The position numbers and the translations under genes were made by a program. Under the pieces are notes generated by a model. The model searched no databases, was not told the origin of the DNA, and was given only the letters and a program-made list of their open reading frames with translations. Shown here one piece after another: positions 36,716-46,358 of a stretch of 64,000 bases of DNA. Within the stretch, counting starts at the first letter, position 1. Each line of letters begins with the position of its first letter. Source of the stretch: Vagococcus sp. CY52-2 (GTDB lineage Bacteria; Bacillota; Bacilli; Lactobacillales; Vagococcaceae); the NCBI RefSeq assembly GCF_022655055.1, contig NZ_CP093384.1, forward strand, positions 744,001 to 808,000. Reading direction: 5' to 3'.

Positions 36716-37511
36716 ATTCTATATAAAGTGGCGGATGCTCCCTTCTTAAAAAATCCTCTCTATTAGGAACATAGAGAAATTTAAAATTGTCAGCATCAAT
36801 ATGAATCGATGGGTTAACTAGGTAATTTTCTTTTTCAAAAAAAATAATTTGCTCACTGACCAATCCTCTGACTAACTCAAACTCTATTGGTAAAATAATT
36901 TGTTTTGTTAGTTTTTTGGTTGTTCTGTTTATTAGATTAAGTTTCACCATAATAACAGGATTTAATGGCCTTTTTTCATAGAAAATTCGTTTAGATTGTT
37001 TGTATTCTGGATTGTTTTTGTTGATGATTGGGCAGGTTGCTGTAGTAAGCGATTGGTTTTCTAAGATGATATTGAGATCATCTCTTGTGGCACTTGTTAA
37101 CGCAATAAGTTCAAACTCTTGATTTAATAAACGTTTTACCTTAGCGTCTTTACTGAAAAATTCTTGTTTAGCAAGTTCAGATAAATGTTCATCAACTTTT
37201 TGACCAACGTATTTTTCTGCCTCTTGACATTCTTTTATAAATGATTGGTAGATAGGCATTGATATAAAGAAAAATCCCATAATAGAAAAAAGGATTAGGA
37301 ATATCGGAGCAGACCACCAAGGAAATGGGAAGTCAACCATAACAAATATTGTGAGAATGAGAGAAACAGGTATGACAAAAATTAATGACAGATAAAAGTA
37401 TGTTTTTTTATGTTGATAAATAAGTTCAAATTCATCTGTATAATTTTGACTATTTATGTTTAAAAAATCTAATAGTTCAATGTTTTTATATGTTTCTTTC
37501 TTTGGAAACAC
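36714..37511 (-). CDS. Membrane protein of unknown function
   Basis: This 265-residue protein has two adjacent membrane segments (about residues 40-60 and 68-88, around FVIPVSLILTIFVMVDF and APIFLILFSIMGFFFI). A long C-terminal cytoplasmic or surface domain (about 95-265) follows. I recognise no family. The start is probably GTG 37511, because GGAGG lies seven bases upstream; an in-frame ATG farther up (37595) would cover that site. It is divergent from xerD. Confidence 0.65.
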   Translation of the reverse strand: MFPKKETYKNIELLDFLNINSQNYTDEFELIYQHKKTYFYLSLIFVIPVSLILTIFVMVDFPFPWWSAPIFLILFSIMGFFFISMPIYQSFIKECQEAEKYVGQKVDEHLSELAKQEFFSKDAKVKRLLNQEFELIALTSATRDDLNIILENQSLTTATCPIINKNNPEYKQSKRIFYEKRPLNPVIMVKLNLINRTTKKLTKQIILPIEFELVRGLVSEQIIFFEKENYLVNPSIHIDADNFKFLYVPNREDFLRREHPPLYIE

Positions 37512-37662
37512 CTCTGATCCTCCTTCCATTTGACCAATATGTTTATTGTATAATTTAACGATTGAAATGTCTATGTAAAATAAAAAAATTTGCATGATAT
37601 TTTAAAGATAGTATTTGCCATTAAAAACTGTTAAAATAATTACTATTGACTGGAGGCTCGTT

Positions 37663-38562
37663 ATGAAAACATACATTGAAGACTATTTATATTTTTTAAA
37701 AATTGAACGTGGCTTGTCACAAAATACCATTGTGAGTTATCAACGGGATTTAAACCAGTATCAAGCATACTTAATTGAAAAAAATATTTCTTCAATAGAT
37801 GAGGTTGATCGGTTTGTGATTATGGATTTTTTGACTTATTTAAAAGAGTCTGGAAAGTCATCTACGACAATCATTCGCATGGTTTCAAGTTTGAGAAAAT
37901 TTCATCAATTTCTTCGTCAAGAACGCTACACTGAATCAGATCCTATGCAATATATTGATACGCCGAAAAAAAGACAAACGTTGCCTAAAACATTATCCAT
38001 AGAAGAAGTCGAAAAAATTATAGAATCCCCTGATACGACAACGGTATTAGGCATAAGAGACAGAGCAATTTTAGAAGTGATGTATGCGACTGGGCTTCGT
38101 GTAACAGAGTTGATTACATTAACATTGAGTGATTTGCATTTATCTATCGGGTTGTTAAAAACGTTAGGAAAAGGGGATAAAGAGCGAATTGTTCCTTTAG
38201 GGGATCAAGCAATTCATTGGATTAATAGGTATTTAGAGGAATCTAGACCTGAGCTGTCAATTAAAAATAAAACAGATCTTTCAAATGATTTTTTATTTTT
38301 AAATTATCAAGGGAAAGGTTTTTCCAGACAAGGTATTTGGAAGAATTTAAAAGTCTACGTGAGTCAGGCAGGTATTACTAAAGATGTAACACCACACACG
38401 TTACGTCATAGTTTTGCCACTCATTTATTAGAAAATGGAGCTGATTTACGTATTGTTCAGGAATTGTTGGGACATGCAGATATTTCAACCACACAAATTT
38501 ATACACATATTAGCAAACAACGTTTGGCAGACGTGTATAAAGAGCACTTTCCAAGAGCGTGA
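37663..38562 (+). CDS. xerD: Site-specific tyrosine recombinase XerD
   Basis: XerD with XerC or XerS resolves chromosome dimers at dif before division. The 299-residue enzyme has an N-terminal SAM-like DNA-binding part (FLKIERGLSQNTIVSYQRDL) and a catalytic domain with Arg in ATGLRVTELI, HTLRHSFATHLLENG and LGHADISTTQIYTH carrying the His, Arg and nucleophile Tyr. ATG 37663 has TGGAGG upstream. The neighbour order xerD-scpA-scpB-rluB is conserved. It is a housekeeping copy, not phage-borne. Confidence 0.94.
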   Translation: MKTYIEDYLYFLKIERGLSQNTIVSYQRDLNQYQAYLIEKNISSIDEVDRFVIMDFLTYLKESGKSSTTIIRMVSSLRKFHQFLRQERYTESDPMQYIDTPKKRQTLPKTLSIEEVEKIIESPDTTTVLGIRDRAILEVMYATGLRVTELITLTLSDLHLSIGLLKTLGKGDKERIVPLGDQAIHWINRYLEESRPELSIKNKTDLSNDFLFLNYQGKGFSRQGIWKNLKVYVSQAGITKDVTPHTLRHSFATHLLENGADLRIVQELLGHADISTTQIYTHISKQRLADVYKEHFPRA

Positions 38563-38571
38563 GGGGACAAA

Positions 38572-39342
38572 ATGGAAGAATTACAGGTAAAATTGGATAT
38601 TTTTGAAGGGCCACTTGATTTGCTGCTTCATTTGATTAAAACTTTGGAAATAGATATTTATGATATTCCAATTGCTGAGATTACAGAGCAATATATGACA
38701 TACATTCAAACGATGCGTACGCTTGATTTGGAGATTGCAGGGGAATTTTTAGTAATGGCAGCTACTTTGATGTCGATAAAAAGTAAGATGTTATTACCGC
38801 AAGAAGTCATAGAGATGGACGAAGATAATGAATTCGAAGCAGTTGATCCAAGAGAAGCGTTGGTTCAGCAATTACTTGATTATAAAAAATTTAAGTATGT
38901 TGCCACCGTGCTTAAAGAAATGGAAACAGAACGTGGGGATTATTTTACGAAAGAAGTCACTGATTTATCCATGTATCAAAAAGAAGCAGTGCCACTTGAA
39001 CCAAATGAAATAACAACCATTGATTTATTTTTAGCGATACATGATGTGATGAGGCGAGCTAAAGAGATGGAACCACTTGAGACAAATATAGTCATGGAAG
39101 ATTATACAATTGATGATCGCATTGGTTTTGTGATGTCTAAGATAGAGAAGTTATCTAGTGGAGAGTCTGTGTTATTTACAGATTTATTTACTCATTATAT
39201 ACGCTCAGAAATTGTCATGACATTTTTAGCTATATTAGAGTTAATAAAAAATAGAGAATTGGTTGTGAAACAATCAAGTAGCGATGATATGATTAAGATT
39301 TATAAAAAAGAAGGTACAACAGATGTTAGTTCAGAAAATTGA
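38572..39342 (+). CDS. scpA: Segregation and condensation protein A
   Basis: ScpA is the kleisin of the SMC-ScpAB condensin, which organises and separates chromosomes. The 256 residues begin LQVKLDIFEGPLDLLLHLIKTLEIDIYDIPI, the SMC-head binding N-terminus, and end in a winged helix (FLAILELIKNRELVVKQ). It overlaps scpB by 20 bases, so the two subunits are translated together. Confidence 0.96.
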   Translation: MEELQVKLDIFEGPLDLLLHLIKTLEIDIYDIPIAEITEQYMTYIQTMRTLDLEIAGEFLVMAATLMSIKSKMLLPQEVIEMDEDNEFEAVDPREALVQQLLDYKKFKYVATVLKEMETERGDYFTKEVTDLSMYQKEAVPLEPNEITTIDLFLAIHDVMRRAKEMEPLETNIVMEDYTIDDRIGFVMSKIEKLSSGESVLFTDLFTHYIRSEIVMTFLAILELIKNRELVVKQSSSDDMIKIYKKEGTTDVSSEN

Positions 39343-39913
39343 AGCACTATTATTTGTTTCAGGTGAAGAAGGCATTCGTATGAACGAATTAAGTCATCTA
39401 ACACAAGAAACAACGGCAAACGTTTATCAAGCTGTAGAAGAATTAAAAGAAAAATATGATATAGATACTAGCAGTGCGTTGACTATTTTAGAAGTCGGCG
39501 ACCGATTTATGATGACAACTAAAAAGAAAATGGCAGAATTATTAAAACATTACGCACAGTCATCTGTTAATCAAAAATTATCAAGAATAGCTTTAGAAAC
39601 GTTAGCTATTATTGCTTATAAGCAACCCATTACTCGTTCAGAAATTGAACAGATTAGAGGGGTTCAAAGTTCTGGATCAATCCAACGATTAGTACATAAA
39701 CAGTTGATTGAAGAAAAGGGACGAGTAGAAGGTCCTGGACGAGCAATTTTATACGGAACAACGGCTTACTTTTTTGATTATTTTGGATTAAAAAGTATGG
39801 ATGATTTACCAGATATTCATGAGTTGGGTGAAGAATTAGATGAAGATAATGAGTCAACCAATTTATTTTTTGACCGATTTAAAGAGCAATTTGATGAGAA
39901 GAAAGAAGAGTGA
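39323..39913 (+). CDS. scpB: Segregation and condensation protein B
   Basis: ScpB is the kite subunit that binds ScpA. The 196-residue protein has two winged helices: QKIEALLFVSGEEGIRMNEL and LETLAIIAYKQPITRSEIEQIRGVQSSGSIQRLV, both conserved. The acidic tail is typical. It overlaps the upstream scpA and, if GTG 39910 were used, the next gene. Confidence 0.96.
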   Translation: MLVQKIEALLFVSGEEGIRMNELSHLTQETTANVYQAVEELKEKYDIDTSSALTILEVGDRFMMTTKKKMAELLKHYAQSSVNQKLSRIALETLAIIAYKQPITRSEIEQIRGVQSSGSIQRLVHKQLIEEKGRVEGPGRAILYGTTAYFFDYFGLKSMDDLPDIHELGEELDEDNESTNLFFDRFKEQFDEKKEE

Positions 39914-39918
39914 AAAGA

Positions 39919-40641
39919 ATGGAACGATTACAAAAAGTGATGGCACATTGTGGTGTGGCGTCAAGAAGGAAATCAGAAGAATTAATCCAAGCAGGGCGTG
40001 TAACAGTTAATGGAAAGAAAGTAACAGAATTAGGTATTAAAGTGACCCCATCTGATAAAATTGAAGTTGATGGAGTCCCAATTTATCAAGAACAGCCAGT
40101 TTATTATTTATTTTACAAACCAAAAAATGTCATTTCAGCTGTTTCAGATGATAAAGATCGCCCAGTTGTTAATGACTACTTTACAAGAGTACCTGAACGT
40201 ATTTTCCCAGTAGGTCGTTTAGATTATGATACATCTGGTTTATTATTAATGACTAATGATGGCGAGTTTGCTAATTTATTGACGCATCCAAAACATGAGA
40301 TTGATAAAGTTTACGTAGCAAAAGTAAAAGGTATTGCAACAAAAGAGGCATTAAAACCATTACGCAATGGTATTCGTATTGAAGGGCGAAAAACGGCGCC
40401 AGCTAGATTTAAAGTGCTATCAACTGATCATAGAAAAGGAACGTCAGTTGTGGAATTGATTATTCATGAAGGTCGTAATCATCAGGTAAAAAATATGTTA
40501 GCTGCAGTTAATTTACCTGTTATGAAATTAAAACGTGAAAAAGTTGGAACGCTTGATTTAGTTGGGTTAAATCCTGGTGATTACAGAGAGTTAACTAGAA
40601 AAGAAGTGAGTCAGTTATATGTTTTGGCTAATAAAGAGTAA
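39919..40641 (+). CDS. rluB: 23S rRNA pseudouridine synthase RluB
   Basis: RluB isomerises a uridine in 23S rRNA. In 240 residues it has an N-terminal S4 RNA-binding domain (MERLQKVMAHCGVASRRKSEELI) and the RsuA-type catalytic domain with the Asp in FPVGRLDYDTSGLLLMTNDG. ATG 39919 matches the family start; an in-frame GTG at 39910 is possible. It lies at the end of the xerD-scpAB-rluB group, before the FMN riboswitch. Confidence 0.93.
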   Translation: MERLQKVMAHCGVASRRKSEELIQAGRVTVNGKKVTELGIKVTPSDKIEVDGVPIYQEQPVYYLFYKPKNVISAVSDDKDRPVVNDYFTRVPERIFPVGRLDYDTSGLLLMTNDGEFANLLTHPKHEIDKVYVAKVKGIATKEALKPLRNGIRIEGRKTAPARFKVLSTDHRKGTSVVELIIHEGRNHQVKNMLAAVNLPVMKLKREKVGTLDLVGLNPGDYRELTRKEVSQLYVLANKE

Positions 40642-40700
40642 GTTTTTATTGATTTTTTAAATAATTAAGATATAATAAACTTATAAAAATATTAAAGGTC

Positions 40701-40823
40701 GTCTTCACGGGCAGGGTGTAATTCCCGACCGGTGGTTAAAGTCCACGAACCATTTATCTTATGATGAATGGCCGATTTGGTGAAATTCCAATACCGACAG
40801 TTAGAGTCTGGAGTAAAGAAGAT
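40701..40823 (+). ncRNA. FMN riboswitch (RFN element)
   Basis: The conserved RFN segments are all seen: TCTTCACGGGCAGGGTG, AATTCCCGACCGGTGG, CCACGAAC, then GCCGATTTGGTGAAATTCC, ACCGACAGTTAGAGTCTGG and AAGAAGA closing the base stem. It lies in the leader of ribU. Binding of FMN should favour the downstream terminator and cut riboflavin import. Confidence 0.95.
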
Positions 40824-40843
40824 AGGGCTTATTTGAGTATACA

Positions 40844-40909
40844 ATCAAGTAAACCACTGTTTTTTTGCGCGCGTAAACGGCAAGAAAGCAGTTTTTTTGT
40901 GTACTTGAT
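40844..40909 (+). terminator. Expression platform of the FMN riboswitch
   Basis: ACTGTTTTTTTGC (40856-40868) pairs with GCAAGAAAGCAGT (40880-40892), 13 pairs including two G-U, then six T (40893-40898). An outer helix, ATCAAGTA (40844-40851) with TACTTGAT (40902-40909), encloses it beyond the T tract and may compete with or support termination. Confidence 0.75.
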
Positions 40910-40952
40910 CCAAGTCTTTTCCGGGGATGGTCCTGAATAGGGGGATTTTCTT

Positions 40953-41531
40953 ATGAACACAGGTAAGACAGAAAAAATGGTGACACTGTCATTATTGGCG
41001 GGGATTGCGTATCTTTTGATGTTTCTTGAGATACCAATTTTACCAGTATTTGGGTGGCTAAAATTAGATTTTAGTGACATTCCAATTTTAATTGGCACAT
41101 TTTTATATGGTCCAGTTAGTGGTATTTTAGTAGCATTTATTCGTTCAACGCTAAATTTCATCACAAGTGGTGGAAATCTAGGAGCTTTAATCGGTAACGG
41201 AGCTGGATTTTTAGCAACAGTATGCTACTTGTTGCCAATTTATAGCATGATGAAGAAAAAACATTCAAACAAAAATTTAATTCAAGGTATTATGTATGCC
41301 ACAGTTTTAATGACAATTTTCATGAGTGTAGCAAACTATTTTGTTATTACACCATTTTATCTAAATGTATTGGGAATGGATTTTGGTATGTCTATTGCAA
41401 CCATGATTCTTTACGGGATTATTCCTTTTAACCTTATTAAAGGAACAGCCGTTGGAGTCGCATTCTTTGTTGTTTACAAAAAAGTCATACCAGTACTTGA
41501 AAAAAGACTCGCAAAAAAAGTTAGAAATTAA
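40953..41531 (+). CDS. ribU: Riboflavin ECF transporter substrate-binding protein RibU
   Basis: RibU is the S component that binds riboflavin in the membrane and works with a shared ECF energy module encoded elsewhere. The 192-residue protein has about six membrane segments. LKLDFSDIPILIGTFLYGPVSGILVAFIR is the RibU signature. AGGGGG lies upstream of the ATG, and the FMN riboswitch in the leader supports the substrate call. Confidence 0.95.
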   Translation: MNTGKTEKMVTLSLLAGIAYLLMFLEIPILPVFGWLKLDFSDIPILIGTFLYGPVSGILVAFIRSTLNFITSGGNLGALIGNGAGFLATVCYLLPIYSMMKKKHSNKNLIQGIMYATVLMTIFMSVANYFVITPFYLNVLGMDFGMSIATMILYGIIPFNLIKGTAVGVAFFVVYKKVIPVLEKRLAKKVRN

Positions 41532-41536
41532 GTTAT

Positions 41537-41566
41537 TAAACAACCAGATGATGGTTGTTTTTTTGT
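41537..41566 (+). terminator. Terminator after ribU
   Basis: AAACAACCA pairs with TGGTTGTTT (41538-41560) around GATGA, followed by T residues. Confidence 0.9.
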
Positions 41567-41679
41567 TATCGCTAAAATAGTTTATAAGAAAATATAAAAA
41601 TTAGACAAATATGTTTGAAATATTTGTAAACTTAATTTAATATATGTTATATATCGTTTTTTTATAGAGGAGTATGAAC

Positions 41680-43542
41680 ATGCGCAAAAGAAAATATATC
41701 AAAGGGATTGATGGCTTAAGGGCAATCGCAGTCATCGGGGTCATCCTATACCATTTGATGCCCCAATCGGTATCAGGAGGTTTTTTAGGAGTTCCTTTAT
41801 TTTTTGTCATTTCAGGCTATTTAATGACAGACATACTCCTATTTGAGTGGGAAAGTAGACAAAAAATTAAAATTAGCGATTTTTATTTTAGACGAGTCAA
41901 GCGAATTTATCCTTCCCTAATTGTTCTCTTTATTGTAACAGGAAGCGTATTTGCATTTATTTCTCGCAAATACTTATTAAATTTTAAAGCAATTATTGCC
42001 TCGAGTTTATTTAATGTTAATAATTTTTGGCAGATAGCGAATGGTTTTTCTTATTTCGATCGTTTTTCGAATGAGTCACCTTTTACACATTTGTGGTCTC
42101 TATCGATTGAGGGGCAGTTTTATTTATTTTGGCCAATTATTTTAGCGATTTTATTGTATAAAGTAAAAGATTATAAAAAAATAAATCAATTTATTTTATT
42201 TATCACTGGGTTATCGGCTGTGTTGATGATGGCATTTTATACACCAGAATCCATTAATCGCATTTATTATGGAACAGATACGCGACTTTTTTCGGTCATG
42301 TTAGGGTCATCCTTAGCTTTTTTATTAAGAACGCAAGAAGAAAGAATAACCTCACTTCATTTTGGAAAAAAACTATTAGTTTTTATCACTGGACTTATTT
42401 TAATAATAGGGTCGTTTGTTCTTTTTTCTGATAATAATGCTTTTGTTTATCGTGGTGGTATGTTGTTATTTAGTGTGATTGCAATGATTGTTTTAGGATT
42501 AATTGTCGAAATAGAAGGATTTAGTAACGCGTTAACTAATCCAATCATTCGTTGGATAGGCTCTAGAAGTTATGAAATTTATTTATGGCAATTACCTGTT
42601 ATGGTTGTGTATACAGATCAACTAAAATGGGATGGAACAAATGCTCTCATGCATGGCGTGATTCAGTTAGTGATCATTGGTATCTTATCTGAGTTAACGT
42701 ATCGTTTAGTTAGTCGTTTAAGACGGATTGGTAGTATGAAAGAGTTGATTGGGTTAATTGAATCACTTTTCAAAAAAAATGTTCCTGTTTTAGTGGTACT
42801 AGTATTATTTTTAGGAACCTTTGTATATGGCGTCGCTGTTTCGCCATCAGGTAAAATGGATTCTGCTGTTGCGCTTCAAAGGAAATTAGAGCAAAATAAA
42901 CAGGCTGTTGAGCAACATAACAAAGAATTATCTCAATCGAGTGAAAAAAAATCCGCGTCAAAGACCAATACATCGAGTAGTGAACAAACAAGTACAACAG
43001 AAACGTCTGATAGTTCAGAAACAAACTCACCTTCAGGTCTTAGTTCCGTTCAAAAAGAGAAAATTGCTAAAGTTTCTCTGGGGGCTGTAGGAGATTCTGT
43101 GTTACTAAGCGCTGCACCAGAGTTACAAACTTATTTTCCAAAGAGTCATATTGACGCAGAAGTTGGTCGTCAATTAGTTGATAGTCAAGAGATTTTTGAA
43201 AAGTTAAATAAAAATAAACAGCTTGGTGACGTGGTATTAGTCGTTTTAGGTACAAATGGTAGTTTTAAAGAAAGTGATATTGATAAAATGATGCAGCAAA
43301 TTGGTAATAGGCCAGTCTTTTTTGTCAATACGTTAGTTGATAGACCTTGGCAAGCATCTGTAAATGATACGTTAGCTAAGGCTGCTGCTAAATATGATAA
43401 TGCCCATTTGATTGATTGGAAATCTTATGCAGAAGGTCATAGAGAGTGGTTTGATGAAGATGGTATTCATTTGGTTCCAAATGGTGGGGAATATTTTAGT
43501 GAACTAGTAGCAACAGAAGTATTAAAAGTATTACCGAATTAA
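41680..43542 (+). CDS. oatA: Peptidoglycan O-acetyltransferase OatA-like
   Basis: This 620-residue membrane enzyme acetylates MurNAc O-6, which blocks lysozyme. The N-terminal acyltransferase-3 domain has about 11 membrane segments (residues 1-380; KGIDGLRAIAVIGVILYHL, FFVISGYLMTDIL, SLSIEGQFYLFWP). A Ser/Thr/Lys-rich linker (about 405-450) leads to an extracellular SGNH esterase-like domain with VGDSVLLSA and the Asp/His pair in DEDGIHLVPNGG. ATG 41680 fits GAGGAG seven bases upstream; ATG 41674 is an alternative. A role in wall lipid or polysaccharide acylation cannot be excluded. Confidence 0.87.
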   Translation: MRKRKYIKGIDGLRAIAVIGVILYHLMPQSVSGGFLGVPLFFVISGYLMTDILLFEWESRQKIKISDFYFRRVKRIYPSLIVLFIVTGSVFAFISRKYLLNFKAIIASSLFNVNNFWQIANGFSYFDRFSNESPFTHLWSLSIEGQFYLFWPIILAILLYKVKDYKKINQFILFITGLSAVLMMAFYTPESINRIYYGTDTRLFSVMLGSSLAFLLRTQEERITSLHFGKKLLVFITGLILIIGSFVLFSDNNAFVYRGGMLLFSVIAMIVLGLIVEIEGFSNALTNPIIRWIGSRSYEIYLWQLPVMVVYTDQLKWDGTNALMHGVIQLVIIGILSELTYRLVSRLRRIGSMKELIGLIESLFKKNVPVLVVLVLFLGTFVYGVAVSPSGKMDSAVALQRKLEQNKQAVEQHNKELSQSSEKKSASKTNTSSSEQTSTTETSDSSETNSPSGLSSVQKEKIAKVSLGAVGDSVLLSAAPELQTYFPKSHIDAEVGRQLVDSQEIFEKLNKNKQLGDVVLVVLGTNGSFKESDIDKMMQQIGNRPVFFVNTLVDRPWQASVNDTLAKAAAKYDNAHLIDWKSYAEGHREWFDEDGIHLVPNGGEYFSELVATEVLKVLPN

Positions 43543-43545
43543 AAA

Positions 43546-43590
43546 AACCTACAGCTTTCATTTCAGAAAGCTGGTAGGTTTATTTTTTTA
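43546..43590. terminator. Bidirectional terminator between oatA and ferredoxin
   Basis: AACCTAC-AGCTTTC (43546-43559) pairs with GAAAGCT-G-GTAGGTT (43566-43580), one bulged G, with A and T tracts outside. Confidence 0.88.
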
Positions 43591-43786
43591 ATTCAATAGC
43601 ACGAGTAGGGCACTTTTGATAAGCAGATAATATTTCTTCAGGTAATGGATCTTTAAAATTAATGTCTAATTGATCGCTGTCTTTGAATCGTACGATGCCA
43701 TTGTCATAGTAATCAAAAACATCTGGTGCTTTTAATTGACACAAGCCACAAGCAATGCATTTTTCTGGTATAATTTTACATAGCAT
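43580..43786 (-). CDS. Ferredoxin, single [4Fe-4S] type
   Basis: The 68-residue electron carrier has CIACGLCQLKAPDVFD near residues 10-25 (three ligands in CxxCxxC) and the fourth Cys in YQKCPTRAI near residue 59, the Bacillus-type single-cluster ferredoxin layout. It is divergent from ypbB, the same neighbourhood as Bacillus fer. AAAGGAG precedes its ATG on the minus strand. Its redox partner is not visible here. Confidence 0.92.
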   Translation of the reverse strand: MLCKIIPEKCIACGLCQLKAPDVFDYYDNGIVRFKDSDQLDINFKDPLPEEILSAYQKCPTRAIELKK

Positions 43787-43813
43787 AAAAAAACTCCTTT
43801 GAGGTGATAGTTT

Positions 43814-44875
43814 TTGTTCATAGAAGATGTGATATTATATTGTTTTAAATCAGGTGAGGTGATGCGCTACTCTACATTGTACCATCTTTTAAAAGGTAAG
43901 AAAACAACCTCTGTTTTGAGTTACGGAAAATTATACACTCTACTAGATTATTTTTGTTTGTTTCCTAAATTATCTAAGCCGCAATTTAATTCAAGTATTC
44001 ATTCGCTGATTCAAAAGGGTCATCTACAGCAAATGGATAGTCAATTGGCTAAGATAACGAATCAGGGTAAAGACATATTAAAATATAACGTATTGTCTCA
44101 ACTTTCTATCAAAGGATTTCATTTTTATAAATATGATGACGTCTTTTGGCAACGTTTATTGTTCGTGTCACAGGTTATTTCTTATAAAAGCTATCAGAAC
44201 GCAGATTATTTACCAATTGATAATGATCCTATACACCAGTTACAAGTCAAACAATGGTTATTTCAACATAATAGTGATCAGCTAGTAAAAGAATTTTTTA
44301 GCGAATGGGAGCAATTAATCAAACACTTAACTGAAGAGGAGCAAGATATGTTGGTAGGACAATTAGTTGGCCATGAGGTGGTTGGTTATACGCTGTCCCA
44401 GTTAGCTTTACAAAAAAATTATGATAAAGTATATGCGTATCTACTTTATAAAAGTGCACTTCATAAAATGTTGATACAGATAAATGACTCTTGTGATTAT
44501 TATATATTGATGAACTCGCTAGTTGATATGGTAGAAAAAGAAAAAGAGCAAGATACAGTTGATTTAACGGATTATTTACTATCAAAAGGGCATACTATTA
44601 AACAAGTGGCACATATGAGACGTCTGAAGGAAAGCACTATTATGGATCATTTTATTGAAATAAATATGAGTAAGCCGTCTGATGAATACATGTCTTACAT
44701 ACCAAAAGAAGTGTGTCAACACTTAGAAGATTATCTTAAAGAATACCCCAATTATAAGAGTTGGAAGTATTCGCAAGTCGTCTCAAAGATACCGACCTTA
44801 ACATTTTATGAGTTTAAGTTTTATCAATTTTATTTGTGGGAAAAAAAAGGGGGGGTAAGTAGTGGTATTAGATAA
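43814..44875 (+). CDS. YpbB-like helix-turn-helix protein
   Basis: The 353-residue protein resembles YpbB, encoded just before the RecQ helicase (RecS) in Bacillus. Most of it is helical with no clear catalytic motif. The C-terminal part (about 255-350) has a helix-turn-helix-like stretch ([26 protein letters not shown]) of the type found at the end of RecQ proteins. I infer that it supplies this domain to the shorter RecQ next door. The start is TTG, six bases after GAGGTGAT. It overlaps recQ by 14 bases. Confidence 0.75.
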   Translation: MFIEDVILYCFKSGEVMRYSTLYHLLKGKKTTSVLSYGKLYTLLDYFCLFPKLSKPQFNSSIHSLIQKGHLQQMDSQLAKITNQGKDILKYNVLSQLSIKGFHFYKYDDVFWQRLLFVSQVISYKSYQNADYLPIDNDPIHQLQVKQWLFQHNSDQLVKEFFSEWEQLIKHLTEEEQDMLVGQLVGHEVVGYTLSQLALQKNYDKVYAYLLYKSALHKMLIQINDSCDYYILMNSLVDMVEKEKEQDTVDLTDYLLSKGHTIKQVAHMRRLKESTIMDHFIEINMSKPSDEYMSYIPKEVCQHLEDYLKEYPNYKSWKYSQVVSKIPTLTFYEFKFYQFYLWEKKGGVSSGIR

Positions 44876-46298
44876 ATTTTTAAAACAAAGATTTGGATTT
44901 GACCTGTTTCATCAGGGACAAAAAGAAACTATTGAGTCTATCTTAAATGGACAATCAACTCTATCTATTTTGCCAACAGGGGCTGGAAAATCTTTGTGTT
45001 ATCAATTTCCAAGTTACTATCAAAATAATGGACAAACGATTGTTGTGTCTCCTCTAATTTCTTTAATGGAAGATCAGGTATCCCTTTTAAGAAAACAAGG
45101 TGAAAAATCAGTTATAGCAATAAATAGTTTATTAGAAAAACGGTCAAAAAAATATGTATTAACTCATCTCAATCACTATCGTTTTATTTTTATCAGTCCA
45201 GAATCCTTAAGCCAACCTGATATACTCGCGTATTTTAAATTATTACATATCAGTTTACTTGTTGTTGATGAAGCACATTGTATTTCCCAATGGGGTCATG
45301 ATTTTAGACCAAGTTATTTGGCGTTAAAAACGATTAAAAATCAATTGGGAAATCCTTTGATTTTAGCATTGACTGCTACGGCGACTGCTGAAGTGAAAAA
45401 AGATATTTGTGAGCAACTATTTGAAGAAAATCAGTATGTCGAGATTTGTGAGTCGGTGAATCGTGAAAATATTTACTACCAAGTAGTTGAAACAGATGAT
45501 AAACTTCTTTACTTAGAGTCTTTTTTGGCGGATAAACAAGTACCGGGAATCATTTATTTTTCTAGTAAAAAAGAAGCAGATAGAGTGGCTGAATGGCTCA
45601 ACCAAAGGATTCCCTATACCGTACAAAGCTACCATGCTGATTTGTCTAATGATGATCGTATTCGAATTCAGGAGCAATTTATTTATGACGAGGTACGTGT
45701 ATTGTGTGCAACGAGTGCATTTGGCATGGGAATTAATAAGGTGAATATTCGATTTGTGATTCATTATCATTTACCAAATAGCTTAGAAAATTTTGTTCAG
45801 GAATCAGGTCGTGCGGGTCGAGACGGTCACCAAAGTTTATCTTTAATTTTATACCAACCTGGTGATGAACAGATTCATTTTTTCTTGCAGGAGCAAACAT
45901 ATCAAGAAAAAGAGGATTTATTATTTTTAGAAAATAAATCTGTTGAAGAACGAAAACTATTTGAGTTAGCTATGACTGAAGGACAAAAAAAATGGTTGAA
46001 TCAAATTGACATGACCCATCAAGGGTGGCTTTTTTATAAAGAAAACTTAATGAGAAAGAAGAGACAACATGAATTAAACCTTTATAACATGATAGAATAT
46101 TGTCAGAGCAACCATTGTAGGCGTGAGTTAATACAACATTATTTTGGTGAATACCAAGATAATGGACAGCAGAATTGTTGTGATAATTGCCAACATGAAC
46201 AACCTGATATCAATGTGTTTAGAACAGAAGAAAAAAAAGTAGGAACATTCATAAATTCACAAGATAAATTAGAAAAAATGTTTTTTTTAAGGTTTTAG
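44862..46298 (+). CDS. recQ: ATP-dependent DNA helicase RecQ, short form
   Basis: The 478-residue RecQ unwinds 3'-tailed DNA in repair. Walker A is in [12 protein letters not shown], the DEAH box in [19 protein letters not shown], motif [12 protein letters not shown], and motif [16 protein letters not shown] zinc-binding part follows (CRRE, CCDNC). It ends soon after, without winged-helix and HRDC domains, like Bacillus RecS. The start is GTG, inside the end of ypbB, so translation is coupled. Confidence 0.92.
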   Translation: MVLDKFLKQRFGFDLFHQGQKETIESILNGQSTLSILPTGAGKSLCYQFPSYYQNNGQTIVVSPLISLMEDQVSLLRKQGEKSVIAINSLLEKRSKKYVLTHLNHYRFIFISPESLSQPDILAYFKLLHISLLVVDEAHCISQWGHDFRPSYLALKTIKNQLGNPLILALTATATAEVKKDICEQLFEENQYVEICESVNRENIYYQVVETDDKLLYLESFLADKQVPGIIYFSSKKEADRVAEWLNQRIPYTVQSYHADLSNDDRIRIQEQFIYDEVRVLCATSAFGMGINKVNIRFVIHYHLPNSLENFVQESGRAGRDGHQSLSLILYQPGDEQIHFFLQEQTYQEKEDLLFLENKSVEERKLFELAMTEGQKKWLNQIDMTHQGWLFYKENLMRKKRQHELNLYNMIEYCQSNHCRRELIQHYFGEYQDNGQQNCCDNCQHEQPDINVFRTEEKKVGTFINSQDKLEKMFFLRF

Positions 46299-46358
46299 AG
46301 CGACATATTGTGCTAATTATGATAAAATGGTTTCAGATATTTTGAGGAGGTAGTATTT

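Noticed and set aside
37663-38562. Tyrosine recombinase as an integrase of a mobile element
   Set aside because: It sits in the conserved xerD-scpA-scpB-rluB group, and no phage or element genes or att repeats are near.
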